Part shown: one piece after another, positions 1 through 7,129 of the stretch
Layout of the letters: every line of letters starts with the position of its first letter
How positions within the stretch are numbered: position 1 is the stretch's first letter
DNA from: Oscillospiraceae bacterium
GTDB taxonomy: Bacteria > Bacillota > Clostridia > Oscillospirales > Acutalibacteraceae
Direction of reading: 5' to 3'
Assembly: GCA_029013165.1 (NCBI GenBank)
Contig: JAQXMV010000125.1
Span: forward strand, 1-38,558
DNA length: 38,558 nt
Notes under the pieces: model-generated
The model's input: only the letters and a program-made list of their open reading frames with translations
Told to the model about the DNA's origin: nothing
Database searches by the model: none
Position numbers and translations under genes: made by a program

Positions 1-545
1 AATGCGGCATCGGCAAGGTCAACGCCGCTTCGGCCACGGCTTTTCTCATCGCCAATGAGGGCGCGGAAATGATCCTGAATGCCGGTCTTTCCGGTGCGGT
101 GCACCGCCTGAGAAGAGAGGATATGATCGCCGCCGAAAGCCATGTGGAGTGCGACTATGACCTGACGGCCATCGGCTATGGCCCGGGCGAAAAGCCCGAC
201 GGCCAGCGGTATGTTTACCGCGCCGACGAAAGGCTCCTTTCTTATGCTTTGCAGAGTCCCGGCATCCTAAAAGCCAAAACCGGAACCGGAGATATTTTCC
301 TGACGGATCCGGTGAAAAAGGCTTATTACCGCGATACTTTCGGCGTCGAAGCCTTTGACATGGAAACGGCCGCCATCGCTTCGGTCTGCGACAAGTGCGC
401 CGTGCCGATGCTTTCCCTGAGAAAGATCAGCGACGACGCCGACGACAGCTCCGTGGAGGATTACCGCGAAATGAATGTCAGACAGGAGACCTGCCTGACG
501 GAGCTTCTTTTCAATGTGATGACAAGATTGCTCAGCGATCAGTAA
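1..545 (+). CDS. mtnN: 5'-methylthioadenosine/S-adenosylhomocysteine nucleosidase, 5' end missing
   Basis: Cleaves the glycosidic bond of methylthioadenosine and S-adenosylhomocysteine, giving adenine and a thioribose sugar, in cytosolic methionine salvage. The frame is open from the window edge (codons from base 3), and the first visible residues, CGIGKVNAA, are the conserved glycine-rich stretch near the N-terminus of the family, so the start lies upstream of the window. Further family marks are NAGLSGAV, a GYGPG loop and FDMETAAIASVC, which matches the VEMEATAIAHVC purine/ribose-binding segment. KISDDADD near the end corresponds to the ISD motif carrying the catalytic aspartate. About 181 codons are present of a usual 230. 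A strong terminator follows the stop. Identity is confident; only the missing start limits the call. Confidence 0.93.
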   Translation, partial: CGIGKVNAASATAFLIANEGAEMILNAGLSGAVHRLRREDMIAAESHVECDYDLTAIGYGPGEKPDGQRYVYRADERLLSYALQSPGILKAKTGTGDIFLTDPVKKAYYRDTFGVEAFDMETAAIASVCDKCAVPMLSLRKISDDADDSSVEDYREMNVRQETCLTELLFNVMTRLLSDQ

Positions 546-551
546 AAAAAG

Positions 552-605
552 CAGGGGACTGCCGACGAATGCGCCTGAACGCATTTCTCGGCAGTCCTGT
601 TTTTT
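552..605 (+). terminator. Intrinsic terminator after mtnN
   Basis: A GGACTGCCGA arm pairs with TCGGCAGTCC, with an inner hairpin AATGCG-CCTGAA-CGCATT. The structure is followed directly by a run of six T residues. It starts within ten bases of the mtnN stop. Confidence 0.9.
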
Positions 606-709
606 ATGCTAAGCGCAGCGGCAAAGAAGCTCGCGGCCTTTGCGGTGTCCCGATTGAAAAAGAATTTCCCAAATGTCATGAGATTGCCGAAAAATATCCC
701 TGTCACCCC

Positions 710-738
710 TTGAAAAAAGCATTTCAAAATAGTATAAT
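710..738 (+). promoter_or_regulatory. Sigma-A promoter for the PHP gene
   Basis: TTGAAA (710-715) and TATAAT (733-738) are separated by exactly 17 bases, about 90 bases upstream of the TTG start at 828. The -10 is perfect and the -35 is close to consensus. Confidence 0.8.
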
Positions 739-827
739 TGATATAGTTTATTAATATTGAGGAAGTTTGGCCTTTTTTTCGTGCGGAAAGCGTGAGAGGG
801 CCGATTTGAAAGGAAACGGGATCCATT

Positions 828-1703
828 TTGAAAGCAGATTTACATTGTCACACCAAACTCTCAGACGGTACGCTGGGCATTGACGACATGATCATTCTGG
901 CAAAAAACAGCGGCGTTACCACACTGGCAATCACTGACCATGACTGTCAGGCCGGTAATGTCAGAGCCTCCCTGATCGGCGCAAGACACGGCATTACCGT
1001 TATTCCTGCGGTGGAATTTTCCGCAACGGACAGCAAGAGACATGCCAAAGCGCATATTCTCTGTTACCTTGCCGACACGCCTGAAAGACTGGAGGGCTTG
1101 TGCAAGAGCAACTCCGAGAAGAGAAAAAGAGCCGGTAGGATCATGATTGCCAAGGTGACGAGTAAATTTCCCGTGACGGCCGAGCTGATTCTCAAGTGCG
1201 CCCAGGGCTCGACCAATATCTATAAACAGCACATTATGCAGGCACTCATGGAGTGCGGCTACACCACCTCGATTTTCGGTGATCTTTTCCGGATGCTCTT
1301 TACTTCCGAGTCGCGGATCAATATCCTCATGGAGAGCACTTATCCCGAGCCGGCCGAAATCATCGAGGCCATACACGAGGCCGGCGGCATAGCCGTTCTG
1401 GCGCACCCGGGCTTTTATGATAACTTTGAGCTTCTCGAGGAGCTGATCCCTCTGGGTCTTGACGGCGTGGAGGTATGGCACCCGAAGAACACCCCCGAGC
1501 AGCAGGAGCTGCTGATAAAAACCGCAAAGAAGCATGACCTGCTCATGACCGGCGGCAGTGATTTCCACGGCGGCTATAACGCCGAGCCTGTCAAACTGGG
1601 CGAATACGGACCGGACGAGGATCATGTGGCACAGCTTCTTGCCTATAAGGCGAAAAGGCGCAGACGTCAGAAACGAGAAGCCGCCGCTGCCGCCGCAGAA
1701 TAA
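828..1703 (+). CDS. PHP-domain phosphoesterase (RNase AM / TrpH-like)
   Basis: A 291-residue metal-dependent phosphoesterase of the PHP family. Family members such as YciV/TrpH hydrolyse 3',5'-nucleoside bisphosphates or short 5' RNA ends. All metal-binding motifs are visible in order: DLHCHTKLSDG near residue 4, ITDHD near 37, VEFS near 64, AHPG near 193 and GGSDFHG near 245. The C-terminal tail is lysine/arginine-rich and ends in an alanine run. The start is a TTG preceded by AAAGGA at a suitable distance, and it places the HCH motif at the N-terminus as expected. It is the first gene after the 710-738 promoter and is followed 25 bases later by an unknown gene. Domain and fold are sure; the exact substrate is inferred. 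Confidence 0.88.
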   Translation: MKADLHCHTKLSDGTLGIDDMIILAKNSGVTTLAITDHDCQAGNVRASLIGARHGITVIPAVEFSATDSKRHAKAHILCYLADTPERLEGLCKSNSEKRKRAGRIMIAKVTSKFPVTAELILKCAQGSTNIYKQHIMQALMECGYTTSIFGDLFRMLFTSESRINILMESTYPEPAEIIEAIHEAGGIAVLAHPGFYDNFELLEELIPLGLDGVEVWHPKNTPEQQELLIKTAKKHDLLMTGGSDFHGGYNAEPVKLGEYGPDEDHVAQLLAYKAKRRRRQKREAAAAAAE

Positions 1704-1728
1704 AAAACAACACTGGACGGAGAACAAC

Positions 1729-2298
1729 ATGAGCGAAAACGATGTCAGAATCTATGTCAGCAAAAAAGAGATGAATCATGCCGGTGATTTCAGCGGCAGC
1801 TTTGACACGATCAATACCCACCGTGCCAACGGCAATATCGACAAAGCCCGCCGCTTGGGGGCTGTTTTGGCGACCATCACGCCCACGGGAGACGAGGGAC
1901 TGGTGGTTGACCTGAAATCTCATCTGGCGTCGAAGTTCTTTGTTCAGGATATCCTCTATCAGATCAAGGTGCTTTTGGTTTTTGCCTGTGAGACCATTTT
2001 GCAGATGGATATTCCCGTGGAGCTTCTGTCGAATACGGCTATCGCCTCTATGTATGACGCCATCGAAACCGCCTCACCGGGCTTTTACAGCAACATTGCC
2101 AACGGCGCCGCTTTCACTTTCTATTATCTCGCCGTAAAAAAAGGCGGCGATCTCTCGGAGAATATCGGCGAAGCCTTTGCCATGCTCTGCGGTGTGAAGA
2201 ATAAGGACAGCTTCATTCCTGCCGGCAAGACGGTGTGGAATATTGCCGTTGACATCGTGACGAAAGAAATCGAAAAGGCAGACTTCAGGGATATCTGA
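1729..2298 (+). CDS. Hypothetical protein of 189 residues
   Basis: I do not recognise the family. The ATG at 1729 follows GGAGAACAAC, and this start leaves a clean 25-base gap after the PHP gene, so the longer frame reaching back to 1558 is discarded. The protein is mixed in character, with no signal peptide. A hydrophobic stretch near residues 75-95 (KVLLVFACETILQM) and another around 118-135 look like buried helices rather than certain membrane spans. It is probably co-transcribed with the PHP gene. A piece of its 3' half (YYLAVKKGGDLSENIGEAFA region) is duplicated downstream at 2485-2554, which shows that related copies once sat in tandem. Function unknown. Confidence 0.75.
   Translation: MSENDVRIYVSKKEMNHAGDFSGSFDTINTHRANGNIDKARRLGAVLATITPTGDEGLVVDLKSHLASKFFVQDILYQIKVLLVFACETILQMDIPVELLSNTAIASMYDAIETASPGFYSNIANGAAFTFYYLAVKKGGDLSENIGEAFAMLCGVKNKDSFIPAGKTVWNIAVDIVTKEIEKADFRDI
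2122..2192 (+). repeat. Direct repeat, intact copy inside the hypothetical gene
   Basis: This 71-base stretch is repeated almost perfectly at 2485-2554. The only clear difference is seven versus six A residues in the homopolymer. Confidence 0.9.
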
Positions 2299-2319
2299 GG
2301 CGATGTCGGTACCGCCCGG

Positions 2320-2357
2320 CGGCGTAAAACATAAGACGCCGCAATATCTGCTGTGCG
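2320..2357 (+). repeat. Hairpin-bearing repeat, first copy
   Basis: The segment contains CGGCGT (2320-2325) pairing with ACGCCG (2336-2341) and continues with AATATCTGCTGTG. A near-identical segment recurs at 2552-2587. Read in one frame, both copies encode GVKHKTP followed by YLL, so they look like coding remnants rather than a terminator; no T run follows. Confidence 0.75.
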
Positions 2358-2483
2358 GAATCAGTATCTTTGCGCAATTAGTGGAAATGATTTCAATATG
2401 GACTTTTGGTTTGTATGTTCTGATGTCGAACCGACAGTGAAAGTTATCCGTTAAAATGTAATCAATGTGTCATTCCGTTCAAT

Positions 2484-2588
2484 TTATTATCTCGCCGTAA
2501 AAAAGGCGGCGATCTCTCGGAGAATATCGGCGAAGCCTTTGCCATGCTCTGCGGCGTAAAACACAAGACGCCGAAATATCTGCTGTGA
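2484..2588 (+). pseudogene. Decayed partial paralogue of the 1729-2298 gene
   Basis: Bases 2485-2554 copy 2122-2192, and 2552-2587 copy 2321-2356. One A is missing from the homopolymer, which breaks the reading frame. Read across the break, the product would end in MLCGVKHKTPKYLL and a TGA. No ribosome site or start codon is preserved. The rest of the 407-base gap between the genes at 1729 and 2706 holds no other convincing ORF; a terminator lies at 2632-2661. Confidence 0.75.
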
Positions 2589-2631
2589 AACAGGCATAAC
2601 TCTGACGACAAAAGACCAATATGTATTTCAG

Positions 2632-2661
2632 GCGGACTTCTACCATAAAGTCCGCTGTTTT
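2632..2661 (+). terminator. Terminator upstream of the hydrogenase-like operon
   Basis: GCGGACTT pairs with AAGTCCGC across an eight-base loop, followed by TGTTTTAAT. A smaller GCCGC-CGGAA-GCGGC hairpin follows at 2675-2689, just before the ribosome site of the next gene. I could not place a convincing promoter between the two, so this may attenuate readthrough rather than simply end transcription. Confidence 0.6.
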
Positions 2662-2705
2662 AATAAAAAAATCAGCCGCCGGAAGCGGCATTTTGGAGGA
2701 AGAAT

Positions 2706-3056
2706 ATGAAAGTCAAAGAAATTCAGGAAACACTTGCTGCCGAGGTAATGTGCAGGCCGGATCTGCTCGAAACTGAGGTGCATTCTGCCTGTGGCAGTGA
2801 CATGATGAGCGATGTGCTGGCCTATGTCAAGGAGCAGGCGGTTCTGCTCACGGGTCTGGTCAATCCCCAAGTGGTGCGTACGGCAGAAATGATGGATATG
2901 CACTGCATTGTTTTCGTCAGAGGAAAAAGGCCGAACCTCGAAATGATAGAAATGGCGGCGGAGAGAGATATGGTCATGCTCTGTACCGATATGGAAATGT
3001 TCACCTCCTGCGGAAAGCTCTATGCGGCCGGACTGAGGGGAGGCAGCGCCCGGTGA
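2706..3056 (+). CDS. DRTGG-domain protein (first copy)
   Basis: A 116-residue cytosolic protein of the DRTGG-domain type, a small ligand-binding fold also found in phosphotransacetylase-like proteins. Visible marks are MKVKEIQETLAAEV at the start, ACGSDMMSDVLAYV near 29, and a central LLTGLVNPQVVRTAEM. The hydrophobic strand HCIVFVRGK and the final VMLCTDMEMFTSCGKLYAAGL are also typical. GGAGGAAGAAT precedes the ATG, an excellent ribosome site. It overlaps the next gene by a few bases and opens a run of seven overlapping genes. In Clostridia such genes recur beside an RsbW-like ATPase and a hydrogenase-like protein, which suggests a sensing or regulatory role. The ligand is unknown. Confidence 0.85.
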   Translation: MKVKEIQETLAAEVMCRPDLLETEVHSACGSDMMSDVLAYVKEQAVLLTGLVNPQVVRTAEMMDMHCIVFVRGKRPNLEMIEMAAERDMVMLCTDMEMFTSCGKLYAAGLRGGSAR

Positions 3057-3481
3057 TGGATGAAAAAATTACACTGCATTATGATGTACCGGGCGATGAC
3101 TTCACCAGGGCAGGCGCGGCCTCCGGCGATGTCAAGCGCGCCCTGAAGGCCCTGGGTATATCGCCGCAGGTGATCCGAAATGTTGCTATCGCCATGTATG
3201 AGGGCGAGATCAACATGGTGATTCATGCCGGCGGCGGGCAGGCGGATGTGGAAATCACAGGCGACGCTATCCGGATGGTTCTGGCCGATCAGGGCCCGGG
3301 TATCGCCAATCTTGAACTGGCCATGAAAGAGGGCTATTCCACGGCTCCCGATAATATCCGCTGTCTCGGCTTCGGAGCAGGCATGGGTCTGCCGAACATC
3401 AAAAAATATACCGATGAATTTACCGTGGAAACACAAGTGGGTGTCGGTACCACCCTTTATATGACGGCATTGATCAAATGA
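3053..3481 (+). CDS. RsbW-like anti-sigma factor ATPase / HATPase_c protein
   Basis: A 142-residue stand-alone GHKL ATPase of the anti-sigma-factor/serine kinase type (RsbW, RsbT, SpoIIAB). The N-box is EGEINMVIHA (near residue 58), the G1 box DQGPGI (near 80), the G2 region GFGAGMGLPNIKK (near 103) and the G3 region GVGTT near the end. No histidine-kinase dimerisation domain is present. The start may be GTG 3053, overlapping the upstream TGA, or the next codon ATG 3056; a GGGGAGG site serves either. Position between a DRTGG gene and the hydrogenase-like gene fits signalling by protein phosphorylation or partner switching. The partner protein is not identifiable here. Confidence 0.88.
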   Translation: MMDEKITLHYDVPGDDFTRAGAASGDVKRALKALGISPQVIRNVAIAMYEGEINMVIHAGGGQADVEITGDAIRMVLADQGPGIANLELAMKEGYSTAPDNIRCLGFGAGMGLPNIKKYTDEFTVETQVGVGTTLYMTALIK

Positions 3482-3512
3482 ATGAGAAAAACAGCGCAGG
3501 AAAGGAGAAACC

Positions 3513-4850
3513 ATGGCTACTGTATTCCACTCTGTCAGACTCGATGACACCAAGTGCCGCGGCTGCACAAACTGTATAAAACGCTGTCCCACTCAGGCGA
3601 TTCGCGTGAGAAATAAAAAAGCATACATAATTTCCGATCGCTGCATTGACTGCGGAGAATGTATCCGGGTGTGTCCCCATCATGCCAAATACGCCGTCAG
3701 TGAAAGTCTCAGCGAGCTTGAAAAGTATCAATATAAAGTGGCGCTTCCCGCGCCGGCTCTTTACGGTCAGTTCAATAATCTTGAAAATGTTGACTATGTG
3801 CTGACAGGACTGAAAAAAATCGGCTTTGACAGCGTCTTTGAGGTTTCCAAGGGCGCGGAGCTGATCTCCCATGCCACGAGAATGATGCTGCAGAACGATG
3901 AGCTGAAAAAGCCGGTCATTTCCTCAGCCTGCCCGGCGGTTCTGCGCCTGATCCGAACCCGTTTCCCTAATCTGCTCGGCAATCTTTTGCCCTTATATGC
4001 TCCGGTGGATCTGGCGGCCGTGATGGCCAGACGCAAGGCCTCAGAGGAGACGGGACTTTCTCCCGAGGAGATCGGCGTCTTTTTCATCACACCCTGTCCG
4101 GCCAAACGGACAGCTATCCGGCGCCCCCTCTGCTATGAAAGAAGCGGCACCGACGGTGCCATTGCGATCAAGGATATCTATCCCTCTCTGGTGCAGGTAA
4201 TGGATAAACTGCAGCCCGAAGAACTGGAGCCGATCAATGATTCGGGCATTATCGGTGTCGGCTGGGCCAGCAGCGGCGGCGAAGCCGCAGGACTGCTGAA
4301 CGAACGGTATCTTGCCGCCGACGGCATTGAGAATGTGATCAATGTCCTCGAGGAGCTGGAGGATGAGAAGCTCAATGATCTGGAGTTCATCGAGCTCAAC
4401 TGCTGTACGGGAGGCTGTGTCGGCGGCGTTCTGACCGTCGAAAACCCCTATGTTGCCAAGGCGCGTCTGCAAAGACTGCGCAAATTCATGCCCGTATCCT
4501 GCAATTCTTTGAGCGAGGATTATGATCTGGCGGAAATGGGCTGGACCAAGGAGCTGACCTCCTCACCGGCCATGAAGTTAGCTGACAATGTGATCAAGGC
4601 CATGCACATGATGTCGAGGCTCCGGGAAATAGAAGCCTCTCTGCCGGGACTGGACTGCGGTATATGCGGTGCTCCCTCTTGTCACGCCCTGGCCGATGAC
4701 ATTGTGCGCGGCTATGCCGAGGAGTCAGACTGTGTACTGAGTAAAATCAAAGTAGACGGCAGCAAAAACGATGACTGGCTGCCGGCACCTTTCCGAATCA
4801 AGGTGCTCAATGAAGAAAACAGCGGGAGTGAGAAAAATGACGGTTCGTGA
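3513..4850 (+). CDS. [FeFe]-hydrogenase-like iron-sulfur protein, putative sensory (HydS-like) type
   Basis: A 445-residue cytosolic protein. Residues 15-54 hold two [4Fe-4S] ferredoxin motifs (C15, 18, 21, 25 and C44, 47, 50, 54). A shortened hydrogenase large-subunit domain follows. The four H-cluster cysteine positions are kept: C140 in SSACPA, C195 in TPCPAK, and C298 and C302 in CCTGGC. The proton-relay cysteine before C140 is alanine, and the glutamate expected after PCxAK is absent. The C-terminus has a further four-cysteine cluster, C382, C385, C390 and C407. AAAGGAG precedes the ATG. The pattern fits the catalytically slow, putative sensory group rather than a bulk hydrogenase. Neighbouring ATPase, DRTGG and PHP genes support a signalling role, which is inference. 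No hydrogenase maturase is in the window. Confidence 0.85.
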   Translation: MATVFHSVRLDDTKCRGCTNCIKRCPTQAIRVRNKKAYIISDRCIDCGECIRVCPHHAKYAVSESLSELEKYQYKVALPAPALYGQFNNLENVDYVLTGLKKIGFDSVFEVSKGAELISHATRMMLQNDELKKPVISSACPAVLRLIRTRFPNLLGNLLPLYAPVDLAAVMARRKASEETGLSPEEIGVFFITPCPAKRTAIRRPLCYERSGTDGAIAIKDIYPSLVQVMDKLQPEELEPINDSGIIGVGWASSGGEAAGLLNERYLAADGIENVINVLEELEDEKLNDLEFIELNCCTGGCVGGVLTVENPYVAKARLQRLRKFMPVSCNSLSEDYDLAEMGWTKELTSSPAMKLADNVIKAMHMMSRLREIEASLPGLDCGICGAPSCHALADDIVRGYAEESDCVLSKIKVDGSKNDDWLPAPFRIKVLNEENSGSEKNDGS

Positions 4851-5166
4851 GCTCAAAGATAAACTGAATCTGGAGATTCTGTGCGAGGGAGACATGACAA
4901 GGGAGATCAGCGGCTGTTACAGCGGCGACCTGCTCTCATGGGTGATGTCCCGCCTGAGAGAGGACGAGATCTGGCTGACGGTGATGGGTAATATCAACGC
5001 AGTGGCTGTGGCTGTCCTGACGGACTGCGCCTGTATAGTGCTGACGGAAAAGGCGGCTCTGGACGAAGCTGCCCTGATCAAAGCCGAGCAACAAGGTGTT
5101 TGCATCCTGACCGGTGAACAAAATGCCTATGAGCTTTCTGTGGCCGTGGCGGAGCTTTTGACATGA
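4837..5166 (+). CDS. DRTGG-domain protein (second copy)
   Basis: A 109-residue protein related in layout to the gene at 2706: TVRELKDKLNLEILCEG, then YSGDLLSWVMSRL, a central WLTVMGNINAVAVAVL and the closing QQGVCILTGEQNAYELSVAVAELL. The ATG at 4837 lies inside the end of the hydrogenase-like gene and has GGGAG at the right distance; the longer frame from 4771 has no such site. The stop overlaps the start of the next gene as ATGA. Two DRTGG proteins flanking the iron-sulfur protein is the usual order in this locus type. Compared with the first copy it lacks a cysteine-rich C-terminus. Ligand unknown. Confidence 0.82.
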   Translation: MTVRELKDKLNLEILCEGDMTREISGCYSGDLLSWVMSRLREDEIWLTVMGNINAVAVAVLTDCACIVLTEKAALDEAALIKAEQQGVCILTGEQNAYELSVAVAELLT

Positions 5167-5873
5167 GGCTGAAATACGATCTTCATCTGCACTCCTGCCT
5201 TTCCCCCTGCGGCGACGGAGAGATGACGCCCTATAACCTGGTGAACCTTGCGAAGCTGCTGGGCTATGATATCATCGCCCTGACCGATCATAATTCCTGC
5301 CTGAACTGTCCAAGTGCCATGGAGGTCGGCAGACAGATCGGCCTGACGGTTGTGCCCGGTATGGAGCTCTGCACCGCCGAGGAAATTCACTGTATTTGTC
5401 TGCTGCCGGATCTTGACAGAGCTCTGGCTTTCAGCGAAAGAATCCATCAGCTGCTCCCACCGGTGAAAAACCGCGAAAAAATCTTCGGAGAACAGCTTGT
5501 GATGGACGCAGAAGATCATACCATCGGCAGAGAGGAACTGCTTCTCACGGCTGCCTGCGCCGTGAGTATTGAGGAAGTGCCGTCGCTGATGGAAGAATAC
5601 GGGGGAGTGTGCTATCCGGCTCATATCGACAGAAGCTCCTACAGTGTGCTTTCCGTGCTGGGCGATTTTCCCGCCGGATTACAGGTGAACTGTTATGAGT
5701 TGACCTGTGCCGCCGATGAAAAGGCCTATCAGGAGCAATACGAGATACTGAGGTCGAAAAAGCTCATTAAAAGCTCCGACGCCCACTATCTCGAAAATAT
5801 GACCGAGGCAAGGTTTACTGTCGATCTTGCAGAAAATACGCCTGCGGCACTGATTGAGTATTTGAAAGGATGA
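5163..5873 (+). CDS. PHP-domain phosphoesterase of the hydrogenase-like operon
   Basis: A 236-residue PHP-family metal-dependent phosphoesterase, distinct from the one at 828. Metal motifs are DLHLHSCLSPCGDGEM at the N-terminus, ALTDHNS near 41, GMEL near 63, PAHIDR near 153 and SSDAHY near 202. The cysteine-rich SPCGD and NSCLNCPS stretches are characteristic of the PHP proteins found beside HydS-like genes. The start overlaps the upstream stop (ATGA), implying translational coupling. The natural substrate is not known. The fixed linkage to ATPase and DRTGG genes suggests a phosphatase acting on a signalling partner or small phospho-ligand, which is inference. Confidence 0.87.
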   Translation: MRLKYDLHLHSCLSPCGDGEMTPYNLVNLAKLLGYDIIALTDHNSCLNCPSAMEVGRQIGLTVVPGMELCTAEEIHCICLLPDLDRALAFSERIHQLLPPVKNREKIFGEQLVMDAEDHTIGREELLLTAACAVSIEEVPSLMEEYGGVCYPAHIDRSSYSVLSVLGDFPAGLQVNCYELTCAADEKAYQEQYEILRSKKLIKSSDAHYLENMTEARFTVDLAENTPAALIEYLKG

Positions 5874-5878
5874 GAAAA

Positions 5879-6337
5879 ATGACAAGACAGGAAAAAGCCG
5901 GTGAACTGTTCCTGGAGGGCTTCAACTGCTCCCAGTCGGTTTTCACCGCTTTTTGTGACCGTTTCGGTCTCAATGAGGAAACAGCGAAAAGAATATCTGC
6001 CGGCCTCGGCGGCGGAGTGGGCAGAATGAGAGAGGTCTGCGGCGCCGTGAGCGCCGCGGCCATGGTGCTCGGCTCCCTCAGAGCCGGGGTAACCGGTGAC
6101 GACAAAGAAAGCAAGAAAGAAAACTATGATCTGGTTCAGGAATTTGCTCGCCGCTTCGAGGCTATCCATTCCACGGTCATTTGCCGTGAAATGCTGAAAC
6201 GCCCGGCTTCTCTTCAGGAGGGGACCTTACCGGAAAACCGAACGCCGGAATATTACAAGAACCGTCCCTGCCTGAAAGTGGTTGAGGACGCCGCCGGAAT
6301 ACTGGAAGAGATGATAGGAGAATACGAGAAGAAATGA
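5879..6337 (+). CDS. C_GCAxxG_C_C family protein
   Basis: A 152-residue protein of the C_GCAxxG_C_C family, a cysteine-rich group common in anaerobes and probably redox-active. Visible marks are GFNCSQSVFTAFCDRFG near the N-terminus, the glycine-rich SAGLGGGVGRM, the core CGAVSAAAMVLGSL, then ICREML and CLKVVEDAAGILEEM with the last conserved cysteines. I prefer ATG 5879 to ATG 5870, because AAAGGA (5865-5870) would abut the earlier ATG but sits nine bases before the later one. Hydrophobic central helices may touch the membrane, though no clear signal peptide exists. It follows the PHP gene in the same operon. Exact function is unknown. Confidence 0.85.
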   Translation: MTRQEKAGELFLEGFNCSQSVFTAFCDRFGLNEETAKRISAGLGGGVGRMREVCGAVSAAAMVLGSLRAGVTGDDKESKKENYDLVQEFARRFEAIHSTVICREMLKRPASLQEGTLPENRTPEYYKNRPCLKVVEDAAGILEEMIGEYEKK

Positions 6338-6990
6338 TGAGGCAGGAAGTCGAGCTGATCGAATATTCACGGGGTGTTGACCGGGCAAACTGCATGACCC
6401 ACGCCGCAGCGGCGGTGCTCAGTGTTTTCGGTGGGGCGCTGCTCTTCATGAAAGCCGAGGGTTTTCGTCAAATGTTTTCCTCGGTGATCTATTCCCTTGC
6501 GATGGTTGCGGTTTACACGGTCTCGGCTGTTTATCACGGATTGCCGCCGGGAGAGAGAAAACGCAAAGCCCGACTGGCCGATCATTGCACCGTACCGGTG
6601 CTCATTGCCGGAACGGCGACGCCCTGCGCTCTGGTGACCCTGTATGAATTAAGCATACCCCACAGTCTGGTGGTGCTGATTCTCGGCTGGGGATGCACAA
6701 CTTTCGGTATCATAACACGCATTTTTTTCTTTCAAAAGCTCAAAGGTGTGACCATGGCCGTCTATATCTTGTCCGGTGCTGTGATGCTTTTCTCCGCTGT
6801 GCCGCTGCTCGGGCAAATCAGCCGAGAGGGTTTTGCCGAGCTGTGCATAGGCTGTGTGTTTTATCTTGTCGGCGCGGCTCTCATGGGCCTCGGCAGGAAG
6901 AAAGAGTGGCTTCATGTGATTTTTCATGTTTTCGTTGTCATCGGCAGTGCCGTTCATTTTCATGCTGTGCTGACTTATGTTTTAGGGTGA
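6334..6990 (+). CDS. Hemolysin III / PAQR-family membrane protein
   Basis: A 218-residue integral membrane protein with about seven transmembrane helices. The family signature is present: N-terminal EYSRGVDRANCMTHAAAAVL, SAVYHG after the second helix, LADHCTVPVLIAGT in the middle, and FHVFVVIGSAVHFHAVL at the end, supplying the conserved metal-binding histidines. PAQR/HlyIII proteins are probably hydrolases acting on membrane lipids; bacterial roles are poorly defined and haemolysis is not assured. The start overlaps the previous stop. It is the last gene of the operon and is followed by a strong terminator. It is not usually part of hydrogenase-like loci, so co-transcription may be incidental. 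Confidence 0.9.
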   Translation: MMRQEVELIEYSRGVDRANCMTHAAAAVLSVFGGALLFMKAEGFRQMFSSVIYSLAMVAVYTVSAVYHGLPPGERKRKARLADHCTVPVLIAGTATPCALVTLYELSIPHSLVVLILGWGCTTFGIITRIFFFQKLKGVTMAVYILSGAVMLFSAVPLLGQISREGFAELCIGCVFYLVGAALMGLGRKKEWLHVIFHVFVVIGSAVHFHAVLTYVLG

Positions 6991-7039
6991 ATATAAAAAA
7001 GTAACCGCCGGTGACAGGCGGTGTTCATAAAAAGAAGCG

Positions 7040-7078
7040 AATCCTCCCGATGGCTTGCAACATCGGGAGGATTTTTTT
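7040..7078 (+). terminator. Intrinsic terminator ending the hydrogenase-like operon
   Basis: A perfect 13-base stem (AATCCTCCCGATG with CATCGGGAGGATT) and an eight-base loop are followed by a T run. It also lies just past the end of the convergent MFS gene. A smaller ACCGCC/GGCGGT hairpin precedes it near 7004-7022. Confidence 0.93.
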
Positions 7079-7129
7079 GCATGAGTATGTTTTGTCAAAT
7101 ACAGTTTTGGCAAATATCTTAGGAAATCT

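Noticed and set aside
861..1730. Minus-strand ORF of 289 codons
   Set aside because: Antisense of the PHP gene; no family marks and no ribosome site.
2320..2341. Terminator after the 1729 gene
   Set aside because: A six-base stem exists, but no T run follows and the sequence is better explained as part of a duplicated coding remnant.
3020..3592. Minus-strand ORF of 190 codons
   Set aside because: Antisense to the RsbW-like ATPase gene, whose GHKL motifs are clear.
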